Positions 48,253 to 58,545 of a stretch of 64,000 nt of DNA are shown here, one piece after another; position 1 is the stretch's first letter; each line of letters starts with the position of its first letter. Both the position numbers and the translations under genes were made by a program. Origin of the DNA: Trichosphaerium sp. ATCC 40318 (Eukaryota > Discosea > Flabellinia > Trichosidae); assembly GCA_038496445.1 (NCBI GenBank), contig JALMLS010000548.1, positions 1-64,000 on the forward strand. The letters run 5' to 3'. The notes below the pieces were generated by a model. It did not search any database. It saw nothing but the letters and a program-made list of their open reading frames with translations, and was not told the DNA's origin.

Positions 48253-51200
48253 ATGAATCCAACCAAGGACGAAAATATACCTGAATTGGTTCAAACTGGC
48301 GAAGAAATCAATGCTGTAGAACCTACTACAGAAAACACTGAAAACGGTGTCAATGGACTAGATAGTGTAGATGAAGCGCATTCCGAGGCACCAGAAGGCG
48401 ATGTGGATGAGAGATCGTTTACCTTTTCTCTACACGTAGAGACGCCGGCGCAGCCAATCATCGTAAAAGTAAGGCGTAATTACGCGAAGCGTACAGTTAA
48501 AAGCGTGAGTTTAATGTTTTTTCTCACAGGTCAGCTCCATGGACACCGTGCAGGATGTTCGCATATTCCTATTGGAGAGCCCTACTACTTGCTACATTAC
48601 AGCGTATCATTTAGAATTTAATGGCGAGCGTCTGCATGACTTCATCGAATTATCCGAGATTGAAGGTCTACAGGATGGTTCTAAGGTAGTTATGGTGCAA
48701 GGTACGCCTAATATTCAATTTGACATTAACAAACAAAACGCTACCGATTTACTGTTAAACCTTTACCAACACAAACTGATGCGTCGTGTTAATTTTTACG
48801 AGTGTATACTCTAAATGCAGAAAATACGATTTTTTACGTTTTCTTTAGACGACTACAATGAACGCACTGCGCGTGTGCACTTGAGAAGATTGCGAGAGCT
48901 CCTCTCTTCCGTCAGAGAATCACGTCCTACACTGTCACTTTTCTCGGCTATACGAGGTCAATCACCAAAGCCTAAAGCAGATAAAGAGTTCAGTATCACA
49001 AGCAAGAAGGCAAAGAAACGTGAAAGGCACGCTTTAAAAAAACCAATAAGGCTTCACATTACATTTTTTTGACTCGTATACCAAAATCGCGGGAAATTCT
49101 CATTAATTTTCTACAGGCAACGACAATCCCAACAAAACTGGACTGGCAAACTTCCACTCACTTGTGATTCATTTTACCCTGACAACGTACGTGCAAACTG
49201 TTGTACAAGCACATAGTCTTTCAAAGTGTCTTGAAAAACGTTGACTTGCAAATATTACTCACTAAGAAACAATTAGGTATGGGTGTACCCTACATGCATT
49301 AAAAAGTTGTGCTTCTCAGGCTGGAATCCTCCACCAGGTAATAGACGCCTAAGAGGTGATCTATTTTACTTGGACATTGAAACAATTGAAGGCGAACGTC
49401 TTAATATCACTGCATCCACTAAAGGTAAGTTATGAAATCTTTTTTGTCACAAGTTCATGTCACGAACATTTTATTGAACTCAGATATTCGTTGAATTATT
49501 TATACGCAAATTTACTTATTACTGCCCAAGGCTTTTTCGTAAACGCAACTAAAGGAAGTTCATTCTCTCCTGATCCTGCCACAAGACCTCATCGCGCACA
49601 TACCCTTGTAGACCTACTTCGTGGTGTACGTATAAACTATTTAAAGAACATACGATGTCTTTTGTTGTACCAATATTAGTTCATGACTAATTTTTTGATG
49701 TTTAGGCAAGCTCCAAGTTTTTCAGCAACTTTGATGAGTTGGTACAACTTCATCACCAATTACATCCTTTCGAGCTTGTAGAAGTACCTTTCTATGTTGG
49801 AAACCGCTGGATAGCACCAACACCACAACACGAATACGACTTACACCAAGCTGAAGAGATGATCTTCAATGCATCAGAAATTGAGCACAAGTACGTTGTC
49901 ACTTATTTTTGACATTGTCACGTTTCTTTCATTTTGTTTAACATACACTTAAGTATTATGGGACATGTACGTGACTGGAATGAGGAACTTCAAGTCGCTC
50001 GTGATCTACAACGTGGACAAATCAAAGATAGTATTGTTCGTGACCGTGTCATTTACAAAATCTACACAGAGTTCGTAGAAGCAGCAACTAAAGGAGCAAT
50101 GTGCGTTTGTGAATAATTGTAATATTGCTCGTTATTTTGACACTTTTTTCTCAAGGGAAGTTGTGAATGGAAATGTTCCACCAGTGAACCCTCAAGATCC
50201 TGAAAATCTTGGCATGTATGTGTACAACAACATCTTCTTTAGTATCGCAATGCCAGGTGTACAATTGATACCAGATACTGGTGTATACGAGGACCTTTAC
50301 AAGGCAGCCAACAACGATATGTTGTGCGCAAGATACTTTAACAAAGCCGTACGAATTCCTTTCCGTCTTTGTCATACCTGACCTTTTGCAACAGGATATT
50401 GGAGGCTTATACACACTCGCTACTGCTATAGTAAACTACAAAGGAAGACGTATTGTAGCACAAAGCATCATCCCAGGCTTGTTTACAAGTACGTTGTTTG
50501 TACTAAGGATTTATTCACGTCAGTCTATGACTAATGTTTTTTTTAAGGCTTGTTCAAGGATGATACTCTAAACATCTCTTATGGATCTCTTGATTACGGA
50601 AGAACAGTCAAACATGATGACAAGATACATGAGTTGATGGGAAAAGCAGGTAAAAAGCTTGGTATGAGAGAAACATCTGTATCAGACAAGGATGGTAAAA
50701 CTCATACACTCGCTTGTGCCGTTGAAGCAAAAGTGCGTCTTCATTTATATTTTGTTCTTTTTTTTTTTTTCGTTGCATTTGATCTAATGGTTGTTGTAGT
50801 GCATTAGAGGTATTGATGACAGGATTTATGTCATGGAACTTGTCCGTACTACTTGCAAAGATGTAAACTACCTTGGTGATAACAACCGTGGTTGTATTAT
50901 TCGTCCAGAGCTTATTGAAGAGTACAAGCAATATACTGTTAATAAACAAAAAGAACAGAGATTAAAGGAAAAAATACAAGAGTGGAAAAATGACCAAAAT
51001 TCAGTACGTTGTTTATCCTCAATATGTATGGTTTATTTTCATTTTTTGTGACTCTCCTCCTTTCTTCAGCAAGAAAATGGTGGTTCCTCACTTGCAGGCG
51101 CTAAATTCGATCCTCAGAACTACAGTTTGAATAAACTTGGTCAAAACAATAAATTACCAGTTGACAAGAAGAAGTTGCTTGAAGGAGAAAAATTCGAAGG

Positions 51201-53729
51201 TACAAACCACAAATATTTGATTTCTTGCTTTTTTCTCAACCTTGTGTTTTTGTTTTGTTCCTTACTCGATGTCACTAATCTTTTTTGTTTTCTTAGCACC
51301 TGAGATTTGGCTCAACCCTAATGTATTCTGTGAGTGTAAGCTTGAAGGTACTGATGAGGAGAACAAAAAAGATGAGGCCAATGCTAAAATGCTTGGTAAA
51401 TTTTTGATTGAAGTACTCATCCCAAAAACGGTACGTGACTAAAACACCCGAAAACACGAAAAAATACTTACAGTCTTGTCACTAGATCGCTGAAGAATTG
51501 ACTCGGTCTCAAATGCCTATTGATGGTCAGACATTGACTACCTTGCTTCACAGTAAAGGTATTAATTTAAGATACCTTGGTTACATTACAAAAATGTGTG
51601 ATGAAACACCAAGAGGCAATGGCTTGAAGGTACAATCAAAAAGATTTTGTTGTTTTTTTTTCTCATGTAAATTGGCTTACCTTCCTTCCTTTAGATGCTC
51701 TGCATTCGTGAGATGGTCACACGCGCAGCAAAATTATTGTTGAATGACCTCATGTTTGAGATTCGTCCTGAACAACTCGCAGCTGTTATCACCCACTTTT
51801 TGAACTGTTTCTTTGATAGGAAGAATGTCATCAAGGGTAAAAATGGTCACAGGTACGTTATAGAGAACCTTAAAAATCATTTTAAGTTAACATTGTACTC
51901 AGGTCTGGTATTTCACCTTCAGTAGCCAATCAACTACCTGTTGATGTCAACAAACATCTACGAAGACTTCAAATCGCTGATAAATTGGGCAAAGATCAAA
52001 AAGCCAAAGACCACACTCAATCACCTCTCACACTCACCCATGACGCCATTTGGCTATGGATTCGTATTGTACGTGGTTAAACAACCTCTAGCAAACAGAA
52101 AAGCAAACAAACAACAAACTAATCCTTCTCTTAGCTTGTTGAGGATAAATACAACTACAATATCCCAGAGTACATCCCTAACGAGATATACACCCTAGCT
52201 ACATTACGCTCAATCTGTTATAAATGTGGTATTCAATTATTTGCACGTAAATATGCGCTTGATTCGCGTACACCTTTCACAATGAGTGATATTCTTGATA
52301 TGTATCCAATTGTTAAACACGCTGCTCCACAAGTACGTAAAACATTACAGAACTGTTTATAATGAAGTATGTTTTTGTACTCACTGTTTTTCTTTAGTGC
52401 AGCTACGAGGCTACCTTGTCTGATATGGCAAAACAGTGTATAACTGATAACCGCTTGGATCTTGCTTTTGAACGCTTAAGCGAGAGCCTTGCTATATGCC
52501 ATCAAGTCTACGGACCAATGAACCGTGAAACAGCTCAATGCTATGCGTAAGTTGATATATCTTTAAACTTGTATTTACACGCTTTCTAGTAATATGGCTA
52601 TGGTCCTCTACCATGCTGGTGACTACAAACAAGCATTGCTCCACCAAGAGCGCGCTGTAGTCATTAACGAAAAAGTACAAGTACGTCACTCGTATTTTTT
52701 TTCTATTTGAGTATTCCTAACAATCTTATAGGGTCTTGACCACTTCGAGACTGCTCATGCTTATGGTAACCTCGCCTTGTTCAGTCATCACCTCGGTGAT
52801 ACCGAACTTGGGCTCCGTTACGTCACTAGAGCGTTGTACTTAGAAGAACTTGCCTCAGGCAACATTGATCACCCTGACATTGCCCAACATTATGTACGAC
52901 AACACTTTTTTTTGTTGCAGTCACAACTTCCTCTGACGTTTTGTTTTAACAGACGAACATTGGTATGATGCTTCAAGACTTGAAGAAGCACAGCCTTTGC
53001 TTAAAATATCTCCGTATCGCATTAGCTATCCATGAACGTCTTTCTGGAACCGAATCTATTGCTGCAGCTCAAGCGTACGTCTTTTTAAACTGTTGTTCTT
53101 GTTTTAGTGTTTTTTTTTTTGAAAACAGACTTTTTCTTCATGTTTATTGTTCGCTTATAATGTTGTTAAAGTTGTCACTGGATCGCTCACGCTTTATCTC
53201 TTAATGAGAGCTTCGGTGAAGCGCTTAAATTTGAGCGTAGAAACTACGATATTCTCATCAAAACAGTCGGCACAATGCATATTCGTACCATTGAATCCAA
53301 CATCTGGTTGAAGCAAATTACAACTAGTGCCGTTGCAGAGAAGGTACGTGTTACAATATGCTTTTTAAGTCTTTATTATCTTTTTTCTTTTGGCAACAAG
53401 ACACCTCTTTCTAACTGTCGTTTAGCGTCAGCAACTCAGAGCAAAGGAAACAGGAAAACGTCAAGCCATTAAGGTATGTTATTTGAAAAAAAACCTCAGT
53501 CACATCTAGATGGTGTCAATTTGGTTTTTTTCGTTATGATTCTAAGTTTTTGTTTAATTAGGGAGCTACACCATTAGCTAAAATGATGGACAAACTTGAC
53601 ACAAAAGAAACAGCCGCTGAAGAAGAAACAAGCACTGCTAAGAGTACTACCAAGCGCCCAGGTAGAGGACAATTATCTGCAAATGGCAACAAATCCAGAC
53701 GACGAAAAAAGAATAAATCAAGACGATAA
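48253..53729 (+). CDS. CLU1: Clustered mitochondria protein (CLU1/CluA/CLUH)
   Basis: Cytosolic RNA-binding protein needed for mitochondrial distribution and for handling mRNAs of mitochondrial proteins. The acidic start (48253, MNPTKDENIPELVQTGEEIN) leads to the ubiquitin-like N-terminal domain (FSLHVETPAQPIIVKV, DTVQDVRIFLLESP, LEFNGERLHDFIELSEIEG). Then come RLRGDLFYLDIETIEG, ITASTKGFFVNATKGSSFSP and the CLU domain (DWNEELQVARDLQRG, VNPQDPENLGMYVYNNIFFS, GLYTLATAIVNYKGRRIVAQ, SIIPGLF). The central region has DYGRTVKHDDKIHELM and MLCIREMVTRAAKLLLNDLM. Tetratricopeptide repeats lie at about 52400-53250 (YANMAMVLYHAGDYKQAL, AYGNLALFSHHLGDTELGL). The C-terminus is Lys/Arg-rich (RRRKKNKSRR). 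Around fifteen introns. Full length. Confidence 0.95.
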
Positions 53730-54244
53730 ATAAGAACCCAACCAAAAAAAAGCCCAACATACATTATACAATAAGTGACGAACGCCTGTTTTTTTTTACA
53801 AAGAGCCCATGCCTGGCGAACAACCTGAACCAATTCCAATATTTGGTTGATGATTCGATTGCATTTTTTTTCAAACAAATCCCAAAGGGTATTTGGTTAC
53901 CAAAGCAACTTCGATAACCATCAAACCAAACAAAAAAAAAGTAAAAATAAAAGGTCACTTCTCAGTAAACCGTTGCCTTTCACTACACAACTTGCTGGCC
54001 TTAGCACCTATTGTAAGGAATATTTACAACCTCACCTTTCAGGAGTAGTGCAACAATGAAACGGGAAGCTACAATCAATGTCAAGTTTACTTCACTGAAC
54101 ATTATCTGTAATAAGTGATGGCACTCTAACATCAAAGTTATAGCTTACGAATGGAATTACCAATCCCAAAACGCGGAATGTGTCAGAGTATTACAGCACC
54201 GAATTGTATTGACTTTAATTGGGCTGTTTAGACAACGCCAAACA
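53730..54244. other. Intergenic, 515 bp
   Basis: CLU 3' end, then the upstream region of the intronless MORN gene. Minus-strand frames at 53558-53958 mostly overlap the CLU tail in antisense and show no family features. Confidence 0.45.
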
Positions 54245-55072
54245 ATGAGCTTGCTTACTATTCTACAACTTCCTATAGAAATACAATACCAGATTATACA
54301 TACTGATAACTTTGTGTATATTAAATGGCCACTGCTTTGCTTCCAAACGGCTATAACATCAAGGTTTGATAATAAGTTAAATAAACAAGGAAAAACTGTT
54401 AGACACAACACCATACCGCGTAAATCTATAACAACAGCTTATTTTGTGGATGGTTTACTCCATGGACCATGTACAACCAAATATATAGATGGTAGCGATT
54501 CCTTGAAGTGCGAGCACTATCACAAAGGACTAAAACACGGAAGATGGACTTGGCAGAGCCAAAAGGATAAACTATCTCAAGAATGGATATATGAGCATGG
54601 TGTGGAGGTTAAATTTACAGACTGGTACATCAATGGCCATGTGCGTACAATATCACGTGATGTTGGAGAGAATAAGCACTTTAACAAACATGGTGACCTT
54701 ATTATACACTTTTTTAACGATGAGCAAGGTGAAAGACATGGAGACTACAAGCAATGGCACATCAATAGACAACTAAGATTATGGTACAAGTATAAGAATG
54801 GAAAACGTCATGGCGTACAGAGGGAGTGGCATCCAGAAGGAACAATTAAAGAAATGTATTGTACAAAGGATGGTAGGAGGCATGGATCTTATGAAGCATA
54901 CTTTACAAACGGAACAAACAAAAAAGTATGTACATACAAAGAAGGATTTCTTGATGGTGAGTACAAGAGGTGGACAGACTTTGGTCATCTCGATTATCAC
55001 GAGATGTATTCAATGGGTAAGAAAATACCAATTAGTACGACACAAAATATACCACAGTGCATAACTATGTAA
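54245..55072 (+). CDS. Intronless MORN-variant repeat protein with an F-box-like N-terminus
   Basis: A single uninterrupted frame of 275 codons in a region where nearly every gene is split. The frame is open further upstream from 54209, but the first ATG is at 54245. The N-terminus MSLLTILQLPIEIQYQII resembles an F-box-like helix (LPxEIxxxI). The rest is a series of short repeats of about 20-25 residues of the MORN-variant type: GLLHGPCTTKYIDGS, GLKHGRWTWQ, GERHGDYKQWHINRQ, GKRHGVQREWHPEGTIKE, GRRHGSYEAYFTNG, GFLDGEYKRWTDFG. Such F-box plus HG-repeat proteins are, as I recall, abundant in giant DNA viruses of protists. The similar bacterial YwqK proteins lack the F-box. A role in protein binding is likely; transfer from a virus is a hypothesis. 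Confidence 0.75.
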   Translation: MSLLTILQLPIEIQYQIIHTDNFVYIKWPLLCFQTAITSRFDNKLNKQGKTVRHNTIPRKSITTAYFVDGLLHGPCTTKYIDGSDSLKCEHYHKGLKHGRWTWQSQKDKLSQEWIYEHGVEVKFTDWYINGHVRTISRDVGENKHFNKHGDLIIHFFNDEQGERHGDYKQWHINRQLRLWYKYKNGKRHGVQREWHPEGTIKEMYCTKDGRRHGSYEAYFTNGTNKKVCTYKEGFLDGEYKRWTDFGHLDYHEMYSMGKKIPISTTQNIPQCITM

Positions 55073-55803
55073 ATTAAAAATATAGCACATCCACATTATA
55101 AAATAGCAATTAAAATGCCTCAAAGATTTTGAAATCTCAAACTGTTTGAAACTGTCCCATAAGCGATGCTGCCTACCAACTAAAACTCAGCAAACTCTCC
55201 TCAACTGATACTTAATCCCTTAAAAAGAAACTTCGATACAACACGGGAAATTACACATGCGAGTAACTACTACAACTGTTATGCAAAAGCTATCTACAAT
55301 CAAAAACTATACGCCCACCAACAGGTTTTAAGAATAGTAGCAAAATTAGTCCGTGTATTTCCGTGTTTGGCAGTGAGAATACGAGATGACATTGGCAATA
55401 AGTAGTGTACAGCTAGAGAAAATGCAAGGATTATGTTGGAGATTTTGTCCAAGTGTACACAGGATTTGACCCGGATTATATTCCTAATTTGAACATGTTT
55501 TTGTTCGCCTGTGAGCTAGTAGTTCGTTCCACCTACATCAACATTGCTTCAGTTATCTGCTAGCACTGTATTGAGGTATGAAAATAATATAGATTTGAGT
55601 AATGACTACCTATCGATAGTTTTTTTATTGATAATCTCGGTCAAGTCCATAGCTGTGCGGTCAAAGGACGCCTGTTATTTCCACCTTTTAAACTCACATT
55701 ACAGGTACACACAAATCTTAACATGAATTTATTCTGACATAGCTAGAGTTTACAAATCTTAGCGCAAAGCGTCATTACGAGCTAATGTTTTTGATCCCAA
55801 GTG
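55073..55803. other. Convergent intergenic region, 731 bp
   Basis: Between the stops of the MORN gene (plus) and the small intronless gene (minus). No coding frame or RNA gene recognised. AT-rich, without an obvious repeat. Confidence 0.45.
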
Positions 55804-56277
55804 TTAACTACCAAAGCTGACGAAATATGATCCATCATCACGCTTACTGAACCCTTCAAAGCATACATGGTGAATATCTATACTTCCCCTTTCTTTTGCG
55901 TCAATGATTCGATCACGTCGTGTCATTGTAGCTACATTATCAAACAACTCACGTACTGTAAAGTACTCACCGTTCTTGGCTTCAAAATCCATTGTAGTAG
56001 CATATCCACGGAGTGTTATGTTCTTTCCATTAAATCCAATTGATTTAAACTCTTCAGGCGTAACATCTCTATGGTCGCCTGTACCCTCATCATAGTAAGA
56101 AAAGTGCTCCAATACACATTCAGTTATAGTAGCATTTGGATCAGCAACTTGATTTGCGACAAAAATACTTGTGTTTGGTATTTGGCCCATTGCGCGTTGA
56201 GATGTTACTTGTATATTTAGCATAGCTTGAGCATTATCAAAAAATGGTGACATTGTGTTCTTGTCAACTTGCTGCAT
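55804..56277 (-). CDS. Small intronless hypothetical protein, possibly NTF2-like
   Basis: A 157-residue frame without introns, starting MQQVDKNTMSPFFDNAQAML and ending DDGSYFVSFGS. I do not recognise a family with confidence. Visible features are an alpha/beta-looking composition, no signal peptide, no membrane segment and no cysteine cluster. The stretch ITECVLEHFSYYDEGTG, NITLRGYATTMDFEAKNGEY and ERGSIDIHHVCFEGFSKRDD alternates in a way that could suit an NTF2/SnoaL-like cone fold, which is a weak guess. Codon pattern and length make a real gene likely. It is the second intronless gene in a row, after the MORN gene. Confidence 0.55.
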   Translation of the reverse strand: MQQVDKNTMSPFFDNAQAMLNIQVTSQRAMGQIPNTSIFVANQVADPNATITECVLEHFSYYDEGTGDHRDVTPEEFKSIGFNGKNITLRGYATTMDFEAKNGEYFTVRELFDNVATMTRRDRIIDAKERGSIDIHHVCFEGFSKRDDGSYFVSFGS

Positions 56278-56638
56278 TGTTTGTATTTTTGTGTATTAAA
56301 TAACTCGGTGTTAACACAATTGTTAAAATCAGTTCAACGAAATTGAAACACAAAATGACTTTTTGTTTTTCTTGGTATTGAACCTTGTAAAAAAACCAAC
56401 CATAAAATAGTTTCCGTGATTGTTGTTTAATAGACGTATAAACGCTGAACTTACCATGACCAAAATATACGAGTTTTCTGAGTCATTAATATCCATTCAA
56501 AGAAGTTGGCCTGAGACACAACGTTAAACAAAATACTATTACAGTGAACTTCTGTTTTAATATTTCTGACTTTATTTTTTTGGGCACGGTGAAACTAAAA
56601 AAATACATTTTTCTTGGACTACACAAGTGTGATCACAG
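56278..56638. other. Intergenic, 361 bp
   Basis: Upstream of the 157-residue gene and downstream of the exonuclease stop, both on minus. Expected to hold the small gene's promoter. Nothing else seen. Confidence 0.4.
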
Positions 56639-58455
56639 TCACGTTTTCTTTTCAAACCAAGACATCAAGTTTTTTTTTGGTACACTTTGGGAAACAGTGT
56701 TTGTCATTGTACCCATTCTCGAAAAGATTGTACCAAGCAACTCAGCATCTTCAAGAGCTGAATGTGCACGGAAGTTTTTTAAAGAAATCTTGTAATGAAT
56801 AGCCAAATCAACAAGCGCATAAGAGTGTCGAGGGAACTTTTTTCTATAATATCGCATTGTGCAAAAGACAGGTCTGTCCTGAAGTAAATCGTGTAGTCCT
56901 TGTCGCTCCAAGTCTTGTAATAACATACGCATATCAAACCTTGCATTGTGTGCTACCTAGACAACAACGACAATAAGCTGGTATAACAGGAATAAAACAA
57001 AGTTTTATGTTTTTGTTTTTCGTACTAAAGGCGAAGTTCCAACCCAAGACATGAACGAGCTAAAGATACATTAAACCAATTTTCCTCAAGAACAAGATAT
57101 CACATACCCGAGGACAAAATCTAAAGTTGGCGCATGAGCCAGTTTTTCGTTACTCAAGCCATGAACAGCGAATGCTTTGGGATGAACACGTGCCTTTCAA
57201 AAAAAAGTGAGTTAAAAAATAGTTATCCACAAGTCCACTCACTTTTGGTCTAATGTATGATTGAAATAAAGCTCCTGTGCGTTTACCATTTATGAGTTCA
57301 ACAGCTCCAATTTCAATAACATTATCATAAGAAGCAAAACCTCTAGGAGACAGAGTAAAACAAAGAGAAATTTGATTTGTTTCCAAAAAGGTCAGAAAAA
57401 AAAGTATCACAAAACTGTTTGGTTTAAACTTGTCACGCACGTTGATTCTACATCGAAACAAATCCATCTACCTGATGTATCTACATTCTCTACATCTTTA
57501 TATACATATTTACGTTTTGGAGGTGCAATGACGATTGGTGAATCATCAAGAAGACTTATTGCATCAATTTCATCAAATAACTGAGAACAAGCCTCACGCT
57601 TGTAAGCTTCTTTTCTACAATTTCTATCTTGGCTCAACTCCCGTTGTTTCTACACATACACTCATACATAAGCATTGTATTATCAACAAACTATATCACT
57701 TACAGTTGCGAGCTTCTCTTGATCTTGCATCCAATCAGGTAATTTCCTAGATGGTGCAGGCTCCTTAAGTTTGGGCTTCTGAGGCGTTGACCATGATTCT
57801 AATAATTCAAAATGTCATTCGACGTTGTGTTAAGTAAGTGCTATCTGTAGAGTACCATTTATAGTAAGGTCTATAGATAAAGGCTGAGATGTCGGTCCAG
57901 ACAGGCTTTGTGGTTGTTTATTCTTTATCGGTGATGCAGAACCGAACAAGTTACTGTATGAGCTATAAAAAGGAGTCAATAGAACGTCTGGCGTTAGTAA
58001 CTTTTCTGCGAAACTACTACATTGCTGGCAATGTGTAAAAAAACTGTTCGAAAGATAGCCGTGGATTATGGTTGGAGCGTACTCTGTTCGATTATCAACC
58101 TTGTCATTCGATGGTAGCATCTCAAGGGAGGCTTTACGCTGAAACTCAGCTTCTATATCGAACTCTTGAGTCCCCAATCCCTCGTTGTCCTTTTTTTCTA
58201 CCTGGTCGGTAAAACATGCTGATATCTCGTGTTGGAGTACTTACTGCTTGATCTACAGCCATTTCATCGTTTCCCACGTTAAATTCGAAGGAATCCTGTG
58301 AAGACACGTCCAACTGCGCGGTTACGTAAGTACGATAGCGTACGTTATGGACTTGCGTCTATACTACCCGAGCTAGGCTTTTCCGGTTTACCCTCTTCTA
58401 GTGGCGTCGGCTGTCGCTCCAGATCCATCATAAAATCAATGAGATCGTTTGACAT
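56639..58455 (-). CDS. DEDDh 3'-5' exonuclease, DnaQ / Pol III epsilon-like
   Basis: Predicted 3'-5' exonuclease. A non-conserved N-terminus (start 58455, MSNDLIDFMMDLERQPTP) of about 250 residues precedes the nuclease fold. Exo I is FDVEST (57450-57640). Next come YDNVIEIGAVELINGKRTG and FQSYIRPK, the usual second strand pair. Then KAFAVHGLSNEKLAHAPTL and Exo II ARFDMRMLLQDLERQG follow. Exo III is RAHSALEDAELLGTIF with the His and Asp of the DEDDh class. The four acidic residues and the His are all visible. The IIEIGAVEL and VHGLSNEKL wording matches the bacterial epsilon-type domain. At least six introns. The end MSWFEKKT is short, with no polymerase or helicase fused. The target (nuclear, organelle or RNA) is unknown. 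Confidence 0.85.
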
Positions 58456-58545
58456 GGTGTGTTGGTTGTTACATGAATCTTACAATTTTTGGCGGTCTTT
58501 CGTTTTCGTTAGCGACCTTTAAAACCGTCCCATGACACTGACAAT
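58456..58545. promoter_or_regulatory. 90-bp bidirectional promoter, exonuclease / DNA-PKcs
   Basis: Only 90 bp separate the exonuclease start (minus) and the DNA-PKcs start (plus). The two genes must share this spacer or place promoter elements inside each other's 5' ends. No TATA-like element is evident. Confidence 0.5.

Noticed and set aside
54245..55072. Calling the HG-repeat gene a bacterial YwqK-type antitoxin
   Set aside because: Only the MORN-variant repeats are shared. The F-box-like start and eukaryotic context do not support a toxin-antitoxin role.
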